A stretch of DNA of 64,000 nucleotides from Lepisosteus oculatus (taxonomy: Eukaryota; Chordata; Actinopteri; Semionotiformes; Lepisosteidae). Positions 1 to 14,400 of the stretch are shown one piece after another. The position numbers and the translations under genes were made by a program. Position 1 is the stretch's first letter; each line of letters begins with the position of its first letter. The notes under the pieces were generated by a model. That model did no database searches. It was not told the origin of the DNA and saw only the letters and a program-made list of their open reading frames with translations. The DNA lies in contig NC_090714.1 of NCBI RefSeq assembly GCF_040954835.1, positions 7,304,501-7,368,500 of the forward strand, written 5' to 3'.

Positions 1-2806
1 ACCTGAGGGTCAAACTTGCAACCACTATTGCAGTCTATGGTAAAGAGCTATTTGAAGGAGATGGAAGTGGTCTCAAGGTGGGATGATTTGGCCCTTGCAT
101 CACCCTTCTTCTGCCTATGTGCTGAAGCAGCATCATTGTGCTTTGTTAAACTCAGACTTCAGCTCTTCATTCGGGCTTTCTGCTCCCCTACAGCAGACCA
201 CACTCACCCGGTGCTTCCTGTTAGGAACCAGGAGCCCAGGGGCGCAGTGCAGGTTAATCCCACAGTCTGCAGGGTTTGCAGTGGGCCTTTGCCATTTGTT
301 TTTGTTCATCTACAGTTTGCGTTCCGAACCAAAAAGACGAGAATTACATCTGCACGTGTCTCCTGCTTTTAAGTCTTTTGAAGCTAAACAGGTTGGGCAT
401 TCTATTCAGGTCTAGTGAGTTCTGTGTCTTTGAAAACTGAACAAGCCTTAGCAGTTTTATTTAGTATCTGTATCCAAGCGTAAGCGTGAAGAAAATGCAG
501 CCTGCCTCAGAGATCGAGTTGTCAAGTGAACGCTGCTCTGATTTCAAGACCATCGTTCTTGGAAATCGTAAGGTCTTTATTAGTCCCGGACAGACTTGAA
601 CTTCAGCAGCTCCTGCCCGATCAGTTTCTGGGTAGTGACAGCTGGAGTAGAAAGAGGAAATGACCTCATGGACTAGCGAGTTTCTCTGAACGGTGTCCAT
701 TCCTGTTGGTTTAGCAGCAGGGGAATTCCACGGCTCTTGTTCCGAGTGCAGCTTCTCTGAGCGTAAGGGCAAATGAGGTCATCGGTTTCCTCTGTGCTCA
801 GCATCAGTGGACCTATTTAAGAACCGACTCTTTGGAATATTGTTGAAGTTATTAAAAATGCAATATTGCACTTTGATATTTACACAAATATTTGTCTCCA
901 ATCAAAAACTTGCGCAGTATAGATTTGTGTATGCTTTCTGAATAGCACTATAATATTCCAATTTGATTAAAATCAGGAAATGAGTTAAAATAATACTGTG
1001 GACGAGAAGGAATCTCTTCTTAATACACTTTAATGTCGATTGACAACAGAAGTGTTGTTACAAAAAACAGGTTTCTGGCTCTCTGTTAGAGCGGAAGATA
1101 AACATACTTCTGGGAGTTTCGATCTTTTTATTTTAGCTGACAACGCGAGCTGCCTGCCTCTCTGTCAGGTCCGACCAGTTTGTGCCCCTGTGCTCCGTGA
1201 ACAAAGGTTGGCCATTTTATCTCTGACCTCGATCTGCCAGGACTGCTGCCAGTACCCACACGGGCATACAGGAGAGGGGGGGGAAAGGCATTGTCTTCAA
1301 ATGGCCACTGCTGCCTCCGACACGAGAGCTGTCCGACACAAGCACCAAGAAATGAACAGGACGAAAGGGGGTCCTGTCCTGCTGTCTTGCAGGATGTGGA
1401 GGCTCTCAGAGCCTGATTTAAGAAAAGCTCTCCTTGAAAATTGTTCTTATCGTGACCTTACACGGCGTATTCCAGGATCATTTTCATGATGGTAAAGAGA
1501 TGGGAAACAACAGGAGCGGAGCCCTGTTTAAACCATGCACATTTAAACCATTCTTCCTGGAAGATCAACAGCTGCATTACAGCAAAGGCTTCAGTGCGGC
1601 TCTCATTCTTAGGATGTTTGTCGTTCTTCTGAAAGCCCACACGCTGTCCTTCTGTTTGCATTTGATACACAGCTCTTCCCCGCTGGGGAAAAACAAACAA
1701 ACATGGGTTGAACTTCTTAGAAGTCTGAGAGTTGAAAGTCCTGTTATGTGGCTACTATTTGCCCAGTGGTCCTAGTCAAGATTTCATTCATGGATTATGC
1801 TCTCTTTTCTGAGATTTATTTTGCTTTAGATACCACATTTCTAGTACCCAATCTGTCTAGTATCTTGTCACAATAAATCTTAAAGGGAAATTTCGGTTAA
1901 AAAAACAGGAGATTTATTTGTGGAAATTCATGCTTCACCGCAGGTCATGGTATGGGACTGTCTTCTATGTAATATTTCCATAAATCCAGCAGTGCGCTAG
2001 GTGAGAGCAGGCCCTATGTGTCATGTTCTCTTGATCAACTAACTTGTTGAGTCCACCATCAAGGGCTCCGGACAGTTGGCCCCAGGCCTCTGTGAGTGAG
2101 TGGGTCTTGACTCGGATGTGAGAAGTCCTGTCCAGTCCTGCACCCTGCTCTCAGCAGGGCCGCACCCAGCCGAGGCTGCTGTGACGGCGGTCGTGTTTGT
2201 GTGGGACCCAGCAGCACGTTCAGAGACACCAGAGGTCCGGGGAGCCTCACCCTGCACTCCATATCTGTGTGAATGGGCTCATACTGTTGGGCCTGTTTTT
2301 ACTTCTAATGGACATCGCTGCGAAGGAACACTGATTCAGTTGTATAGCCAGTGACTTCCAGGCACATTCGTGAAATGTTTTTTTTTTTGGTGTCAAAGCA
2401 CCGAGCTTCACTTTGCTGTATTAAGAAGTCTCAGAAAGCAAATAAGCTCTACTATGGTTGCGAAACGAAACATGGCATTCTTTTCACTGTAGTTTTTCAT
2501 AGGGTGACCTAGACCTAGACAAATGATATAAACTTGCATTTTGTGACAGTTGCAAATGAAACCAAAAGAAAAGAGAGCATGGCATTCCATAGTAGTAAAG
2601 ATGTCGTTCAAGAAACACAGTGGAACAGCAGAACAGCAAGCCTGTTCCCACCTCTACAGTGAAGGAAAGTGACTGAGGGATAGGCTGCTGTTGCTTAGCA
2701 ACAAAAGGACTACGGTGTATGAATGCTTACCGTGTGCTTGAGACCTTGTACCTTCATTGAGAAATCACAGTCGTTATTAATGGAGCGGTTTCGGATCCTC
2801 TTCCAG
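1..2806. other. unkl intron upstream of first visible exon
   Basis: I looked here for the exons encoding the N-terminal three CCCH fingers and found none, so this is read as intron. The only specific signals are a 13-bp palindrome (2690-2702), listed separately, and simple poly-T runs. Short open frames here show no family resemblance. Confidence 0.6.
2690..2702. promoter_or_regulatory. X-box-like palindrome in unkl intron
   Basis: GTTGCTTAGCAAC is a perfect 13-bp palindrome. It resembles the RFX-family X-box (GTTRCC..GGYAAC type) but differs at the inner bases. It lies about 105 bp upstream of the first visible unkl exon. Function is not shown. Confidence 0.3.
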
Positions 2807-5420
2807 AGAAATCCAGGCACAGGAGGCGCTTCAGAATGGGCAGCTGGGGGCGGGGGAGGGCATCCCTGATCTCCAGCCTGGAGTCCTGGCGAGCCAGGCC
2901 ATGATCGAAAAGACGCTCACCGAGGACCCCAGGTGGCAGGGTAAGAGACTGCAGCCTCACTGCCAATCGGTTTGTTGACAAGATCAGTCAACTGCTAGCA
3001 CGGTGTTTTTTATTGACCAGTTTTCTTATATACATTTTATTTTTACTTTGCCAGACTGGAATTTTAAGTCTGCTTTGTGTTTTATTGTAGTTTGACTTTG
3101 TCTTTTAATGTCTGTATTTTTAAGCACCTTCGTGGTTTTTCTTCAGTTGGCCGAATGGCAGCAGGTTCACAGTCATGGTATCTATTGTAAGCTTTTAGCA
3201 CTTTATCCAGTTTTTGGATCTCCTGCGATCAGAATTCCATGAGAACATGCTGAGGACACACAAGCAACACAAGCAGACTCCCAATGCAGCAGATAATTGT
3301 GAAATCAAACTCCCTTGCCAGAAATATATTCCCTTCTCTGTGTTGTATGTTCCAAACACACAAGAGGCATCTAAGCAAATAGGAATACAATGGTTATTTT
3401 ACACCAATTCTTCCTGCCTGTGACAGCAACAAAGGAAAATTTCAGTACTTCATTATCCAACAGCATTACATTCATCAGGTGTGAATTTAGTTGTGCATTT
3501 GTTTCTTTTGCTTTTCATGTCATGGAGACACTGCCATCTAGTGGACACACTAAATATATTAGAGCCCTTTTCAGGCAGTGTACAAATAGTTTAATGTTTC
3601 TGTCCTGGACTTTATATCAAGCTGATAGTCAGCACTACAGTGTACATTTTTACATCGGTCTGGTTAGTCATGCAAGGAAAAGGGCAGCTGGATGTTGGAA
3701 AACCATGATTTTAAGTTCCTGACATATCTTTCCTTTTATTTTTTTTGGAGTATGTAAAACCCAAAGATGGGTTGTCACTCCACTATGTGCTGAAAGCTGC
3801 TCTTGACTGGGCAAGGTGTTTATTTTCCACAGATACCAACTTTGTTCTTGCTAACTACAAGACAGACCAGTGCACCAAGCCCCCCCGTCTCTGCAGACAA
3901 GGGTACGCCTGTCCACATTACCACAACAGCCGGGACCGCCGACGAAATCCGAGGAAATTCAAGTACAGGTCGGAAACGTGGAGCCAGCTTGCTTTTTTAC
4001 AGCGTTATCGCGATGTTTACTTTTGACGTACAGCCATGCTGGTTTAATCTGGTTGGCCAACCATGCGGGTGGTGTTCACACCTTCAGAATCAGAGTTATT
4101 TTTTAACAATGCTGATTAAAGACAATAATAAGATTAGAGAGCTTTTGTGTGGGACTGTTTTGTCTAATGTGCTTTTTTATAAACTAAACTGCTTGTTTAA
4201 AAAAAAAAGTAATTATTTATTTGGGCAATACCTTTGCCCAAAGTGACTTACATTTGCACCCATTTATACAGCTGGGAAGTTTACTGGGGCAGTTCATATA
4301 TAATGGTACTTGCTCAAGGGTTACAGCAGCAGTGACTTCTCTGGGAATCAAACCCACAGTTACGAGTCCAGAACTATGAGCCCTGCTCCACACTTACTGC
4401 TTAAGATCTGTCTGCTGCAGCCGTCAAGCTGTGGTAAGGATCTGAAAGTAACCAGCTGTGTTTTTCTCTCATAGTTTCTCAGAACATTTTCTAAAAAATA
4501 CGATACAATGGCTCTGTGGTCTACTATTTTGTTACTGTGGCTACATTGCTTGTGCATTCTTGACTTCATCCTAGCATGCCTTGGTTTCAGAGTGATCGGA
4601 TTAGGCTAGACGTGTAAAATGTCAGTATTGTCAGTATAGAGCTCACACAGGGGGTCAACAAGGCCTCCTGCATGGTGATTGACAGTGGGTGTTGTGTATT
4701 TTCGAGGCATCAGAACTCATTTCTGGGGACTTGATTGCAGGTCCACTCCCTGTCCCAACGTGAAGCATGGAGACGAGTGGGGTGAACCTTCGAAGTGCGA
4801 CAGTGGCGACAGCTGTCAGTATTGCCATTCACGCACAGAGCAGCAGTTCCACCCAGAGGTAAGCTGCTTAAAGCCTCCACCCGTACACGAATAGGAGCGA
4901 GCAGGCTCACAACTGGCCACCCACTGAAGCTCAGCAAGGTCAGCCTGGCCAGTACCTGGATAGGAGACCTCCTGGGAAAGCTAAGATTGCTGCAGGGAGA
5001 GGTGTTAGACCACAGGGTGAGTGCCCCCTACTGGCCCACTATGTGTGGGTCCTAATGCCCCAGTATAGTGACAGGTACAGTATACTGTAAAAAAGGAGCT
5101 GTCTTTAGGATGAAGCATAAAATTGAAAAACTCTCTATGGTCGTTAAAAATCCCAGGGTTCTTCTTGAAGAGTAGGGGTGTTACCTTGGCATCTTGGCCA
5201 AATTTCCCCCTGGCCTTTACCAATCATAGCCTCCTAATAATCCCCATCTCTGAACTGGCTTCATCACTCTGGTCTCCTCCACACTGACAGCCGGTGTGTG
5301 GGGAGTGTACTGGCGCACTATGGCTGCTGTCGCATCATCCAGGTGGGCTGCACACTGGTGGTGGTGGAGGGGAGTCCCCATTACCTGTAAAGCACTTTGA
5401 GTGGAGTGTCCAGAAAGTTG

Positions 5421-5466
<46 letters not shown>

Positions 5467-8400
5467 GCTTGGTGTAATAGGGGATATTCACTTATGTCCT
5501 AAAAACCTGGTGTGCACTGACTTGGGAGCTGCCAGTTAACGTTCATTGTGCAGGTTGAGCCCTGTGGTCCAGATATTGCTGCTCCAGTCCTGGGCTGGAA
5601 TATGAGCAGGTTGGGAGCAGGATTCCCCTCTGATTAACTCCTGTATTCATGTCTTTATATGCAAGAGTGCCCCCCTACGATATTGCAAGTCTCCTGCAGG
5701 CACAGCAGCACAATCTGTCCGAGATGCTCATTCTAACATGCAATTTTCATAGAGCAGTGGTTTATGTTAAGACTGTATTGAAACCTTAACATGTCATATC
5801 TTGTTTCTTTTTTTTTAGATTTACAAATCCACAAAATGCAATGATATGCGCCAGACAGGATATTGCCCTCGAGGACCGTTCTGTGCATTTGCCCATGTGG
5901 AAAGTAAGGCATTTAACCATCTGCTGGGGTTACAGGGCCAGATACCTGCATGCAAGTAGGAGTAGGTTTGATCTTGCACTACCATTTGACCTGTTTTACA
6001 CTTTACGAGCTATACGTTTGTACATAGAAACCAAATGCTCAGTTACTGTTTTAGGCAGGTTTGTAGCTAAAATGTTTCATCATTCACTTAATCAGTAAAG
6101 TTAGTGTAGAAACCTGAAATGGCCCAGTTGCCCAGAAGGGAAATCTTTACAGATATTATCAATCCCTGGTTTTTGTGATTTCTTGCTTGTCCTACCTGGT
6201 TGCTTATTTGGATTTTAGTTATCACCCTGACATAGCAGTAAAATATAGTTAAATACTTAGTGAGGCACAGAAGGATTTATATCAGTTACACTTGATAATA
6301 ATACATATGTGGTAAATGACAAACCTTGTCAGGCAGTCCTTGTTTCACTGGAGATTCATAGCTGACTTGCAGTCACATTGCTGTGAATCACTAAGTGAAT
6401 CCAAGAGTTTGGACTTTTTATCTGCTGTAGGGATTGTTTGCAAGCAGTTGCGATGGTAGTGTGCACAGGCATTGCAGTTGTTAAATTGCACTTCTGGGTT
6501 GGTGTTCATTCACACAGTTCTGTTAAAAAGCTCTTCTGAATTTACTGGCCACATTGTAAGATCTAATTTGACATAAAATCACCAGGCTAGAGATAACAAT
6601 TATAGAGGTGAATAATCACAAGTACGGGAAAATGGGAATATGATCCACATTGCCCATTTTACCCTGGGATCCAATTGGGAGCCTTGGAATTGGATCCCTT
6701 TCTTGTGCCGCCTGGACCACCTGCTCCTAATGGTCACCATCTCTAGGCTTTTGGTCAGTGCTTTCCCAGCTGTTCTGAAGGTGGCTTCTCCGGATACAAT
6801 CCTAATGACGCAGAGGGTGCTCCTCAGTAAGAGTAAGTTTCTGACCTACAGTAGAATAGGGAGTATACACAGGCTGGTGCCCAGCCTCGATGTTGAAGTG
6901 TTTCCATTAGATACGAAACTCCTGATTGAGATCCCCAGACCGGTTAGCTAACCAAGCCCACAAGAACGGGCCGGATGTTTGTCACCTTCATGCACTTCCT
7001 TCCATAAGGCTTGTCTGCCGCCGAGATTATCTCGCTTTCGATAGCGGCTCCCGTTCCGCTCTGTTCTCCTCCTGGCGGCGCAGGCTCGAGAGAGAGCTCT
7101 GACCGCCTCCCCGTGCCGCGCTGTGTTGCAGGAATCCCTTCCGCCGAGGAGGCGATGAACACGCTGCTCACTGTGATGCACCCGGGGTCCCAGGCGAAAG
7201 CGGGGTCCCAGCCGTTCTCCGAGTGTCCGGGCCCCGACTGGGGGAGCGGCGCCAACTCCGCCGGCAGCGCGGCCAACAGCAGTGGTCAAACAGGGAATGT
7301 ATGTGGTTTCGCCAACAGCTGTGCTCCGTTTTCATAACGTTGTTTGTGGGGGGAAAAAAAGGCCAGTGAATACAGCATGAGCTCCCAGATTCTTGTAACG
7401 TCCAAGTTCAAAGAAACATTTCCTGTGTATGTTAGTATGATTACCGGCACTTTAACTTTATAAAGCCAGATATTACAGTCTCTCCATGAGGTTTAAGGGC
7501 TTTTGTACTGTTCACACCTCTGCTTTTCCGGCATAGCAGAGAATAATTTATCTAATTCATTATGGATTTTAAAATGGCCGAGATAAAGCGTTTTCCAAGT
7601 CTGAATTTTCCCTTTCATCCAATACACCTGTGAAATTTCTTTTGTAAGAAAGGATAATTTTGCTGGTAGTAATGACACAGATTTGTAATGAATCATTCTT
7701 ATCCCTTTTTTTTAAGTCTGGTTGCAGTTTCTGTAATTTGTATATTTTTGTGTTATTACCTGTTCTGTATTATTCATTTCATCGCAAGATGGTCCCGTGT
7801 GAACCTCCTCTGAGAAGGTTTGTTTTTCCCTATAGTGGCTTGTAGACTCGTGCAGTCAAGACGTAGAGGCTGAGGTTGAAAATATGTTCTGATTTCTGTA
7901 CATTTGCCAGTCCACGTATTCTAAATATGTAATTCACTTCACTCCAGGTCGCATGAGCTGCTGTCCATTTTACAGTTTTCGAATGCCTAAAAGCGCAGAG
8001 TAGCAAGCATGTTTTGCTGGCTCTGAAGCCTGTTTAAGTTCCCTCTGTCATTTTCTCCCTCAGGTTTCATGCTCTAGTAGTCCAACAGTAACCTCAAGCT
8101 CAGGAAGCAACAGTTCATTGTCCCCAATCGGACCCATCAGCAGGCCTAAAAGCTTTACTAACGGTAGCTTATGTTCAGAATCCACCACGTCCAATGTTTC
8201 GTCTCCAACGTCTAACTATCCCAAAGCTCCGGGGTTTGAACGTGAGGATCAGGTATATAAAGATTCATTTTTCTTTTCCCTCTCCTGACTGGAAGACCCA
8301 GTGCCCAGTGCTGTCAGTATAAATTAGGGTTTTTTTCCCACGAGCAGCTCTTTTCTGGTTTTCCCTCTCCTAGGCTGTTGCCTCCTCAAGTGAAGGGCGG

Positions 8401-11400
8401 AAATAGGCTCCTTACTCCCTAGTCTCTGTAGTAAGAACTTCGAAAGGGTTCTGGGTAACAGCGTCAGCTCTGAGGCAGAGTACAGCTGAAATGTTATTTT
8501 ATGTTCAGGACAGTTGGGTAGAGCTGTATGAAACGATTATTCAGGTGGTTTTTCTTTTAAGAGCAGGTTGGAACAATCCCTTTAGAGACGATTATTAGTA
8601 TTTCATTTTCTTTTTTAGACCAAAAAGAAGGTGTTCCTTCACAATTCATTTTTTTTTTGTTATAATTGCCCAAAGAACAGTTTTCGATTTAAATATTCCT
8701 TCGCACTTGATGGAGGTACAAACTTTCCCCTAACTCTCATTAACAAACACATTTGGTGCAGACAGTTTTTGCTCAGCCGAAAACACTTCTGTAGCCTATC
8801 GCAGCACGACGGCTTCAGTCCAGACGCAAATAAGCTCATGGACCCAGAAGGCTGACTTGGCCGGCTCTCCTGGGACATGCCACAGCTGCACAGGGCCTTA
8901 CAGGAGAGTCAGTCTGGCACAGGGGGAGTGATGCATCCATCACTGATGGCGCTGTCACCCGCCAGGCGATACAAGCTCACTCTTGAAGACTGGAGCTTGC
9001 CCCCGGCACTCTGCCTTTTGCCACACCTCTTAGTCACACTGGACTGATGGCGTAATGTTCCACCCAGCTGGTGATGTCCAGACTGTCGGGCTCTGCCCCT
9101 CACTTTTATTGGGAGAGGCACTCCGGATCCCCAGACCCGCCTTTCTGTCCCTACCACACCTGGCCTGCATTATCAGATCATTTCATCCAGCTCTACTGAA
9201 AGGGAGCCCACTGGCTTTTACTAGAGAGGTGGCTTTGCTCTCATATGTTTTAGGAGGTGTTCCGGTGAATCTAATGCACAGGATTCTGAATGCGTGTGTA
9301 TCCTTCTTCGGCTAGTTTTTCAATTTTAACCTCTGCAAGTCGCTGTGACGTTTGTGATTGGATTTATGCGAAATGAAACCGATGAACCGAGTGTACATCT
9401 CAAAGCACATGGTAGTGTTGATTTGTCTGTCTTTTTTAAGTTGTTTGGTTCTCGTTTGTCAGTTTTGGTTATAAATAGAAATCTAGAAATCACGTATTTG
9501 ACCTGCCCTCCCAAAGCCCAGCTCTTTAAGCTTCACTGTTCTTTTTCACTCTTTAACGGGAATTTTCTATTTTCCGCCTAACCGTTTTAGAATCGCCACT
9601 CGTTAACCGGCACAGCTCGCCTGCACACCCCCGACACTGTGTGCACGCACGCTCGTCCGACACGCCCCCCCCCCCGGACTCGCAGCAGGGAGAGCAGCAC
9701 CTGGAGGAGTGGTGCATCTCTCGCTGAAATGTCTTCAAACTCTAAGTTATTGGCTGTTCCCTACCAAGAGGTGCCCCAGCCACCTTCAGTCCACCCAGCT
9801 GGAGCATCACTCAGCCACCTGGGTGCCTTTGAGTTGGACTGGGCTGCAGTACTCCTTATTGTTTTTCTCCATCACTGAGAAGCGCCGGTACAGTGATATC
9901 TAGGAGACCAATCTACTGTCTGTCCAAACGTTTTCAGCTGCAACTTACTCCACTAGAGTGTGTCTAGTGTTTAGCTCAGAGACATTGCACAAGTAAAAAA
10001 ACAAAACTTGTTTAAAAGATGTTGAAACGTTGCCCATCTTTGCAGATCCCCTGTTTGCTATTAAGAGTCATCGCTAACCTTTTCAACCAGAATCCACAGC
10101 GTTAGTTTGCCTATTAACCTTAAAAAGGCTGGGATTGGAAGAGTAGGTCACCTATTAAAAAGATGCAGTTATTGCCTCAACGGTGCAGGTCGTTATCGTT
10201 CCTGTGTTTGCTGGCTAATTGCAGGCCTGAGTCGTTCATGTCTGTTGTGCTGTTTTGGTTTGTTGGCATGTGTCTCATGAAATCACGTCGTCTTCCTCAT
10301 CCTCCAAAGTCTCATCTGGCACACAGGGGAATGAGGAATGCAGAATACTTCTTCAGGTGTAACTTTGATCATGCCAAATGGCACTTTAGAGCTGAATACA
10401 TTTAATTTCAGTTTGGGTTGATGATTGCTGTGTGAGTTGTGTCATGACTTGGAAAGGTCATCTCAGGTTGCCCTTTTTCAGTATTCTGAATGCAGGTGTG
10501 GGGTTCAGATTCATATTTATTGTAGCTTATGAATCACTCAGGATATAATTTCCTAACATTCACTGCACAGTTTGCCTTCACAACTTTGGTTACTGTTTTC
10601 TAGGCGAAAAATCTGAAGAGCCACCCAGTGGATGGTATTCAAAAACCAGTGGACCAAGAGAAGCAGGTGCACTTCATTTTGTTAATGGCGCAATTTTGTA
10701 TTTGGATCTGGCAGTGGATTAAATGAGCAGCTTCAGAAAATGTATGAGGGTGGGGAAGAAAAGCTCAAAGGAATTCAATGGAGATGTATAGGAAAATCGT
10801 GATAGTCTTCAGTTCAAACTGGGAAATGTAATTCTAGTTACTGGATGGCTATGCTTAGCCTGGTGTTGAAGCTGTGTAGTTCTCATTAGGCCACACTAGA
10901 GGGCTGCATATGAACACAACCAATTCAGTTCTTTTCAAATGCAGATGTGAAGCAAATACTGCTAGACCTCCTTAGTTTTAGAGCTTTTAAAAGAGGATGT
11001 CTTCAGTATGGCCTCAGTTGTATCACCAGTTATATCTTTAATATCATCAAATATCAGTTATCATATTTATAATTAGTTAGATATTAAAAGCAGCAGAGTT
11101 TGCACAGCTTGTGAGAGAGGCAGCAGTAGTTCAAATCCCAAGAAGGGCGCCGCTGTGAAAGCAGGAAAATAAAATTTGGAGGCTTTTATGTCCTGATCAC
11201 CAGGTGAGACTAACCGTTGCCCTTTTCCTGTTCGCAGAACCTCATTAGTGTTTTTTCAGCGGTCAACCCGCTGGCGTCCAGTATAACATCCAGTATAACG
11301 TCAAGCCTGGCCTCCAGCATCGGCTCCGACAGCTCGTCCCCAACCACTCTGTCCACAATGAACGCGAAAGCAACCCCCTTCTACCCTGGCAGCAACACAG

Positions 11401-14400
11401 TGGAATCGGTGATCGGTATGGGCAATAGTTGCTCTTTTAATAACAGTAACCTGAATTCACACGCTTCTGCTGCAGGCCAGTGTGAGGATGGGTTGAAAAG
11501 TACCTCTCTTTTATGACCAGCAGATCATTGGTTTATCTTGCTGTAAGTGATACTCTGAGTTGTCTGTCTATACTGTCTGTCTGTCCCTCTCTTACCGTCT
11601 GTCCCTCTGTCCATCTGTCCAGCTGCTTAACCACGTGTGAGCTGCTCAGATGCTGTATCCTGTGCTGAATCATGCACATAAGATGAGAAAATTATCCATG
11701 GCCTGCATTCCCTCTTAGCTGTAGTCAAGCACGTGTGGAGTTTTGGATCTTTGAAAGGCGCCATCTCTAGTTTCTCTAGGCAGGTTGGTGGATGGAGGGT
11801 CTTCTCGAACATTGAGGGAATTGTTAGGATATAATCTAATGGGGTTTTTAAAAACAGAAGGGCTGAACGCCAAAAGAGAGACCAGTTTCAAGTCCTGCAA
11901 TGTTTTGATTGTTTACCCACACTGTTGTAATGGGGACAAAAATCTACACAAACAACCAGATACCATCCACATGTAGCTTCTTGTAATTCAGAATCACCCA
12001 TGTTATCCAACATTTAATTTAGCAATTTTTCCTAATCGGTGGTCTTGTCTTTGTTTGGCTTATGATTTTTTTATTTTTTCGAGAGGTGCAGAATTCAGTT
12101 GTTTCTGTCAAGCTGGGGGAGATTCCTACATGTCTGGAAATTTGCGGCAGCTAGAGAGGAACTTGAAAATCGGGAGGGAGTTTTCATTGCAATAACAATG
12201 GACGGGGTGTGTGTATAGGGGGGGGTGCAATTCTAAAAATAGCAACAGTGCATTAGGGCAGGGAGCGTGTCTGAGTGCATACCTGACTCTTTGGTGCTGC
12301 TAGGCAGCTGTGGTCACATGACTGGGGTTTGTGATTAGCCGGTGCATGTGCAAGGGGTCTGTGTCTGGAGGGGTGTTTGGAGAGAGAGGGGGAGGGAGGG
12401 AGGGAGAGAGAGAGACAGAGCTCACTGCTGCAGACAGTGAGTCAGCACTTAGATGGGCGGATACTTTCTCCCTTTTACAACTCCATAGCTTTCTGGCAGT
12501 GAGGTAGGGTGATTTTACTGGGGATTCACAAATAGAGTAAAAAAAGGTTGCGGTACAGAAGTGCTTAGTCAACAGACACATTGAGTGTTTACAGAATAGA
12601 GATTGTTTTAAAATGTGCAATTTCTAAGATGTGTACGCGAGTATGTTCAGAATTTATGTTGGGATACCTGAGAGTTTTGTGCTTTGCTGCTGCATTTGTA
12701 TGTTTTCTTGAAAATCTAGCTGTTGTCAGCCTTGTTAAAATGCAGTATTCCATAAGTACTGCGATTGGAAATGATTCTGTACAGTGATGCTGTGTGCATG
12801 TGCTCGATGCACAGTGCTGCACTCACTTCTAATACCGAATGTCATGAATTAACAAGAAGTGCTCTCTGTCTGTGCCGGAGCCAGTGGATCAGTGACACTG
12901 CAGGGTAGCCCTTAGGAATGGGTTGGGAGAAGTGAAGTACTGGATCTCTAATTTCGGAGAACAGGAGGCAGCGGAGAACAAAGTACAGGGTTATGTTGCA
13001 GATGCTGAGTCACCAGTGTTACTACTCTGTTAGTTGCGTTAGTGACATCTGGATCAGCAACATGGGGCGAAGGACCTCATAATGGGATCTGAGGGTGTTT
13101 TTCTGTTTTAACTGTGATTATTTAACCCATGCAAGGTCTTGGCATTCCAAGTTCAGTTTTTATTAAGTGTTCAGTACAAGAGGGCTGTTGTGCAAAGTGT
13201 GACCTTTGAAAAGAAGCACACATCTTGGCAAAGAGATCCGTAGCTCTGTGTGCTCCCAAGCCTGGGCAGTTTCAGTATTTCCTCTTTGCACATAGCCAGG
13301 CACCCGACTACTCACACAGCTCTAGTTGCTATAGCGATGCCCTCTGCTCTGCGTCATTCTTTTGGAATTAATAAGCTCTGCTCTGCGTTGATTTCTTTGG
13401 GGAGATCTGTCCAGTGTGAATTGGAATTCTGCCGTTTTAACGGAACATATGGAACTGCGCTTGCTACTGTTTGCAAGTTAAAAATCACAGTGAAATACAC
13501 GTTTAGTTGTTGTGTAGGTCCTGAGACAGTGTCTTTTTCCTCTGGTTTTAGGCCTGGTTTGAGGCCTTTTATAAGCAACTTAATGAATTTAACTTGTGCT
13601 TTTAAAGTCTATTTTTGTGTTTGTTTTTTAAAAAGCTTTCTGTAATTTGTAATGATTTGAGAGCACAGTAACAGGTAATTTTTCTCAATTCTTTGCTTAT
13701 TTTGCAAACTGTGAAAAGTGGAAAGAAAATTTGAGTTTTGCTAAAGTTGTTTAAATCTTAAAAAGTTTTCATCTAACTTTTCCTTCATCAGAGACTCCGA
13801 ATCCTGGCTGTACGAGTATTTTTCATAGTAAGAGTGAGCCTCAATTTAATAAGTGTATACATACACAGACTTTAAAGAATATTGCTCCTTCTCACCAAGT
13901 TTCTCTGTAGTATAACATATTTATATTTTTAAATAAAATCTTATTTGTAAAAACTGTACTTTTGACTACAGTAAACCTTTGCTGATACTTGATGGTTTTA
14001 CTTTGCAGGTTCTGCACTTGACCTGAACTTTGGCGACATTAACGTCACTCTTGATAAGGAACTGGAAGAAGAAGAGAATAGTGATCTTGGCTTAACAAGT
14101 AAGCAGACTGGTGTGAGTGAGCTGAAAAAGATTGGTGGGGTCTTTCAATTTAGGCCCCGGGCTGTAGAGTCTAGGGGTGGTCTAGGGTGCTGGTTTGAGT
14201 TTACCGGGTTACCCTAATCATTCTGGCACAGCTGCTTGATTTGTCACTCGATGCTGACCCCTATGGGTTTCCAGTCGCCTGTGACGCAGCGGTGGTGAAC
14301 GAGAGTCGTCCAGTGCCCTAGCCCAGCTGTTGTTGCAATGGGAGTACGTGCTTGGTCAGACCTGTGCGCGATCTTGAAGTCTGCGTTGCTCCAGTAGTGG

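Larger units (their letters stand above)
4915..5470 (+). repeat. 5S rRNA-derived SINE with (ATT)n tail
   Basis: Positions about 4924-4990 resemble the internal promoter half of 5S rRNA (AAGCTCAGCAAGGTC, then CCAGTACCTGGATAGGAGAC, CCTGGGAA). A fish SINE3-type body follows (GGTCGTTAAAAATCCCAGGG, TTACCAATCATAGCCTCCTA, GTAAAGCACTTTGAGTGG) and then an ATT microsatellite. The insertion lies in the unkl intron just after the exon carrying the second visible CCCH finger. Partial relatives occur at 58908-59027 and 62600-62850. Confidence 0.85.
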
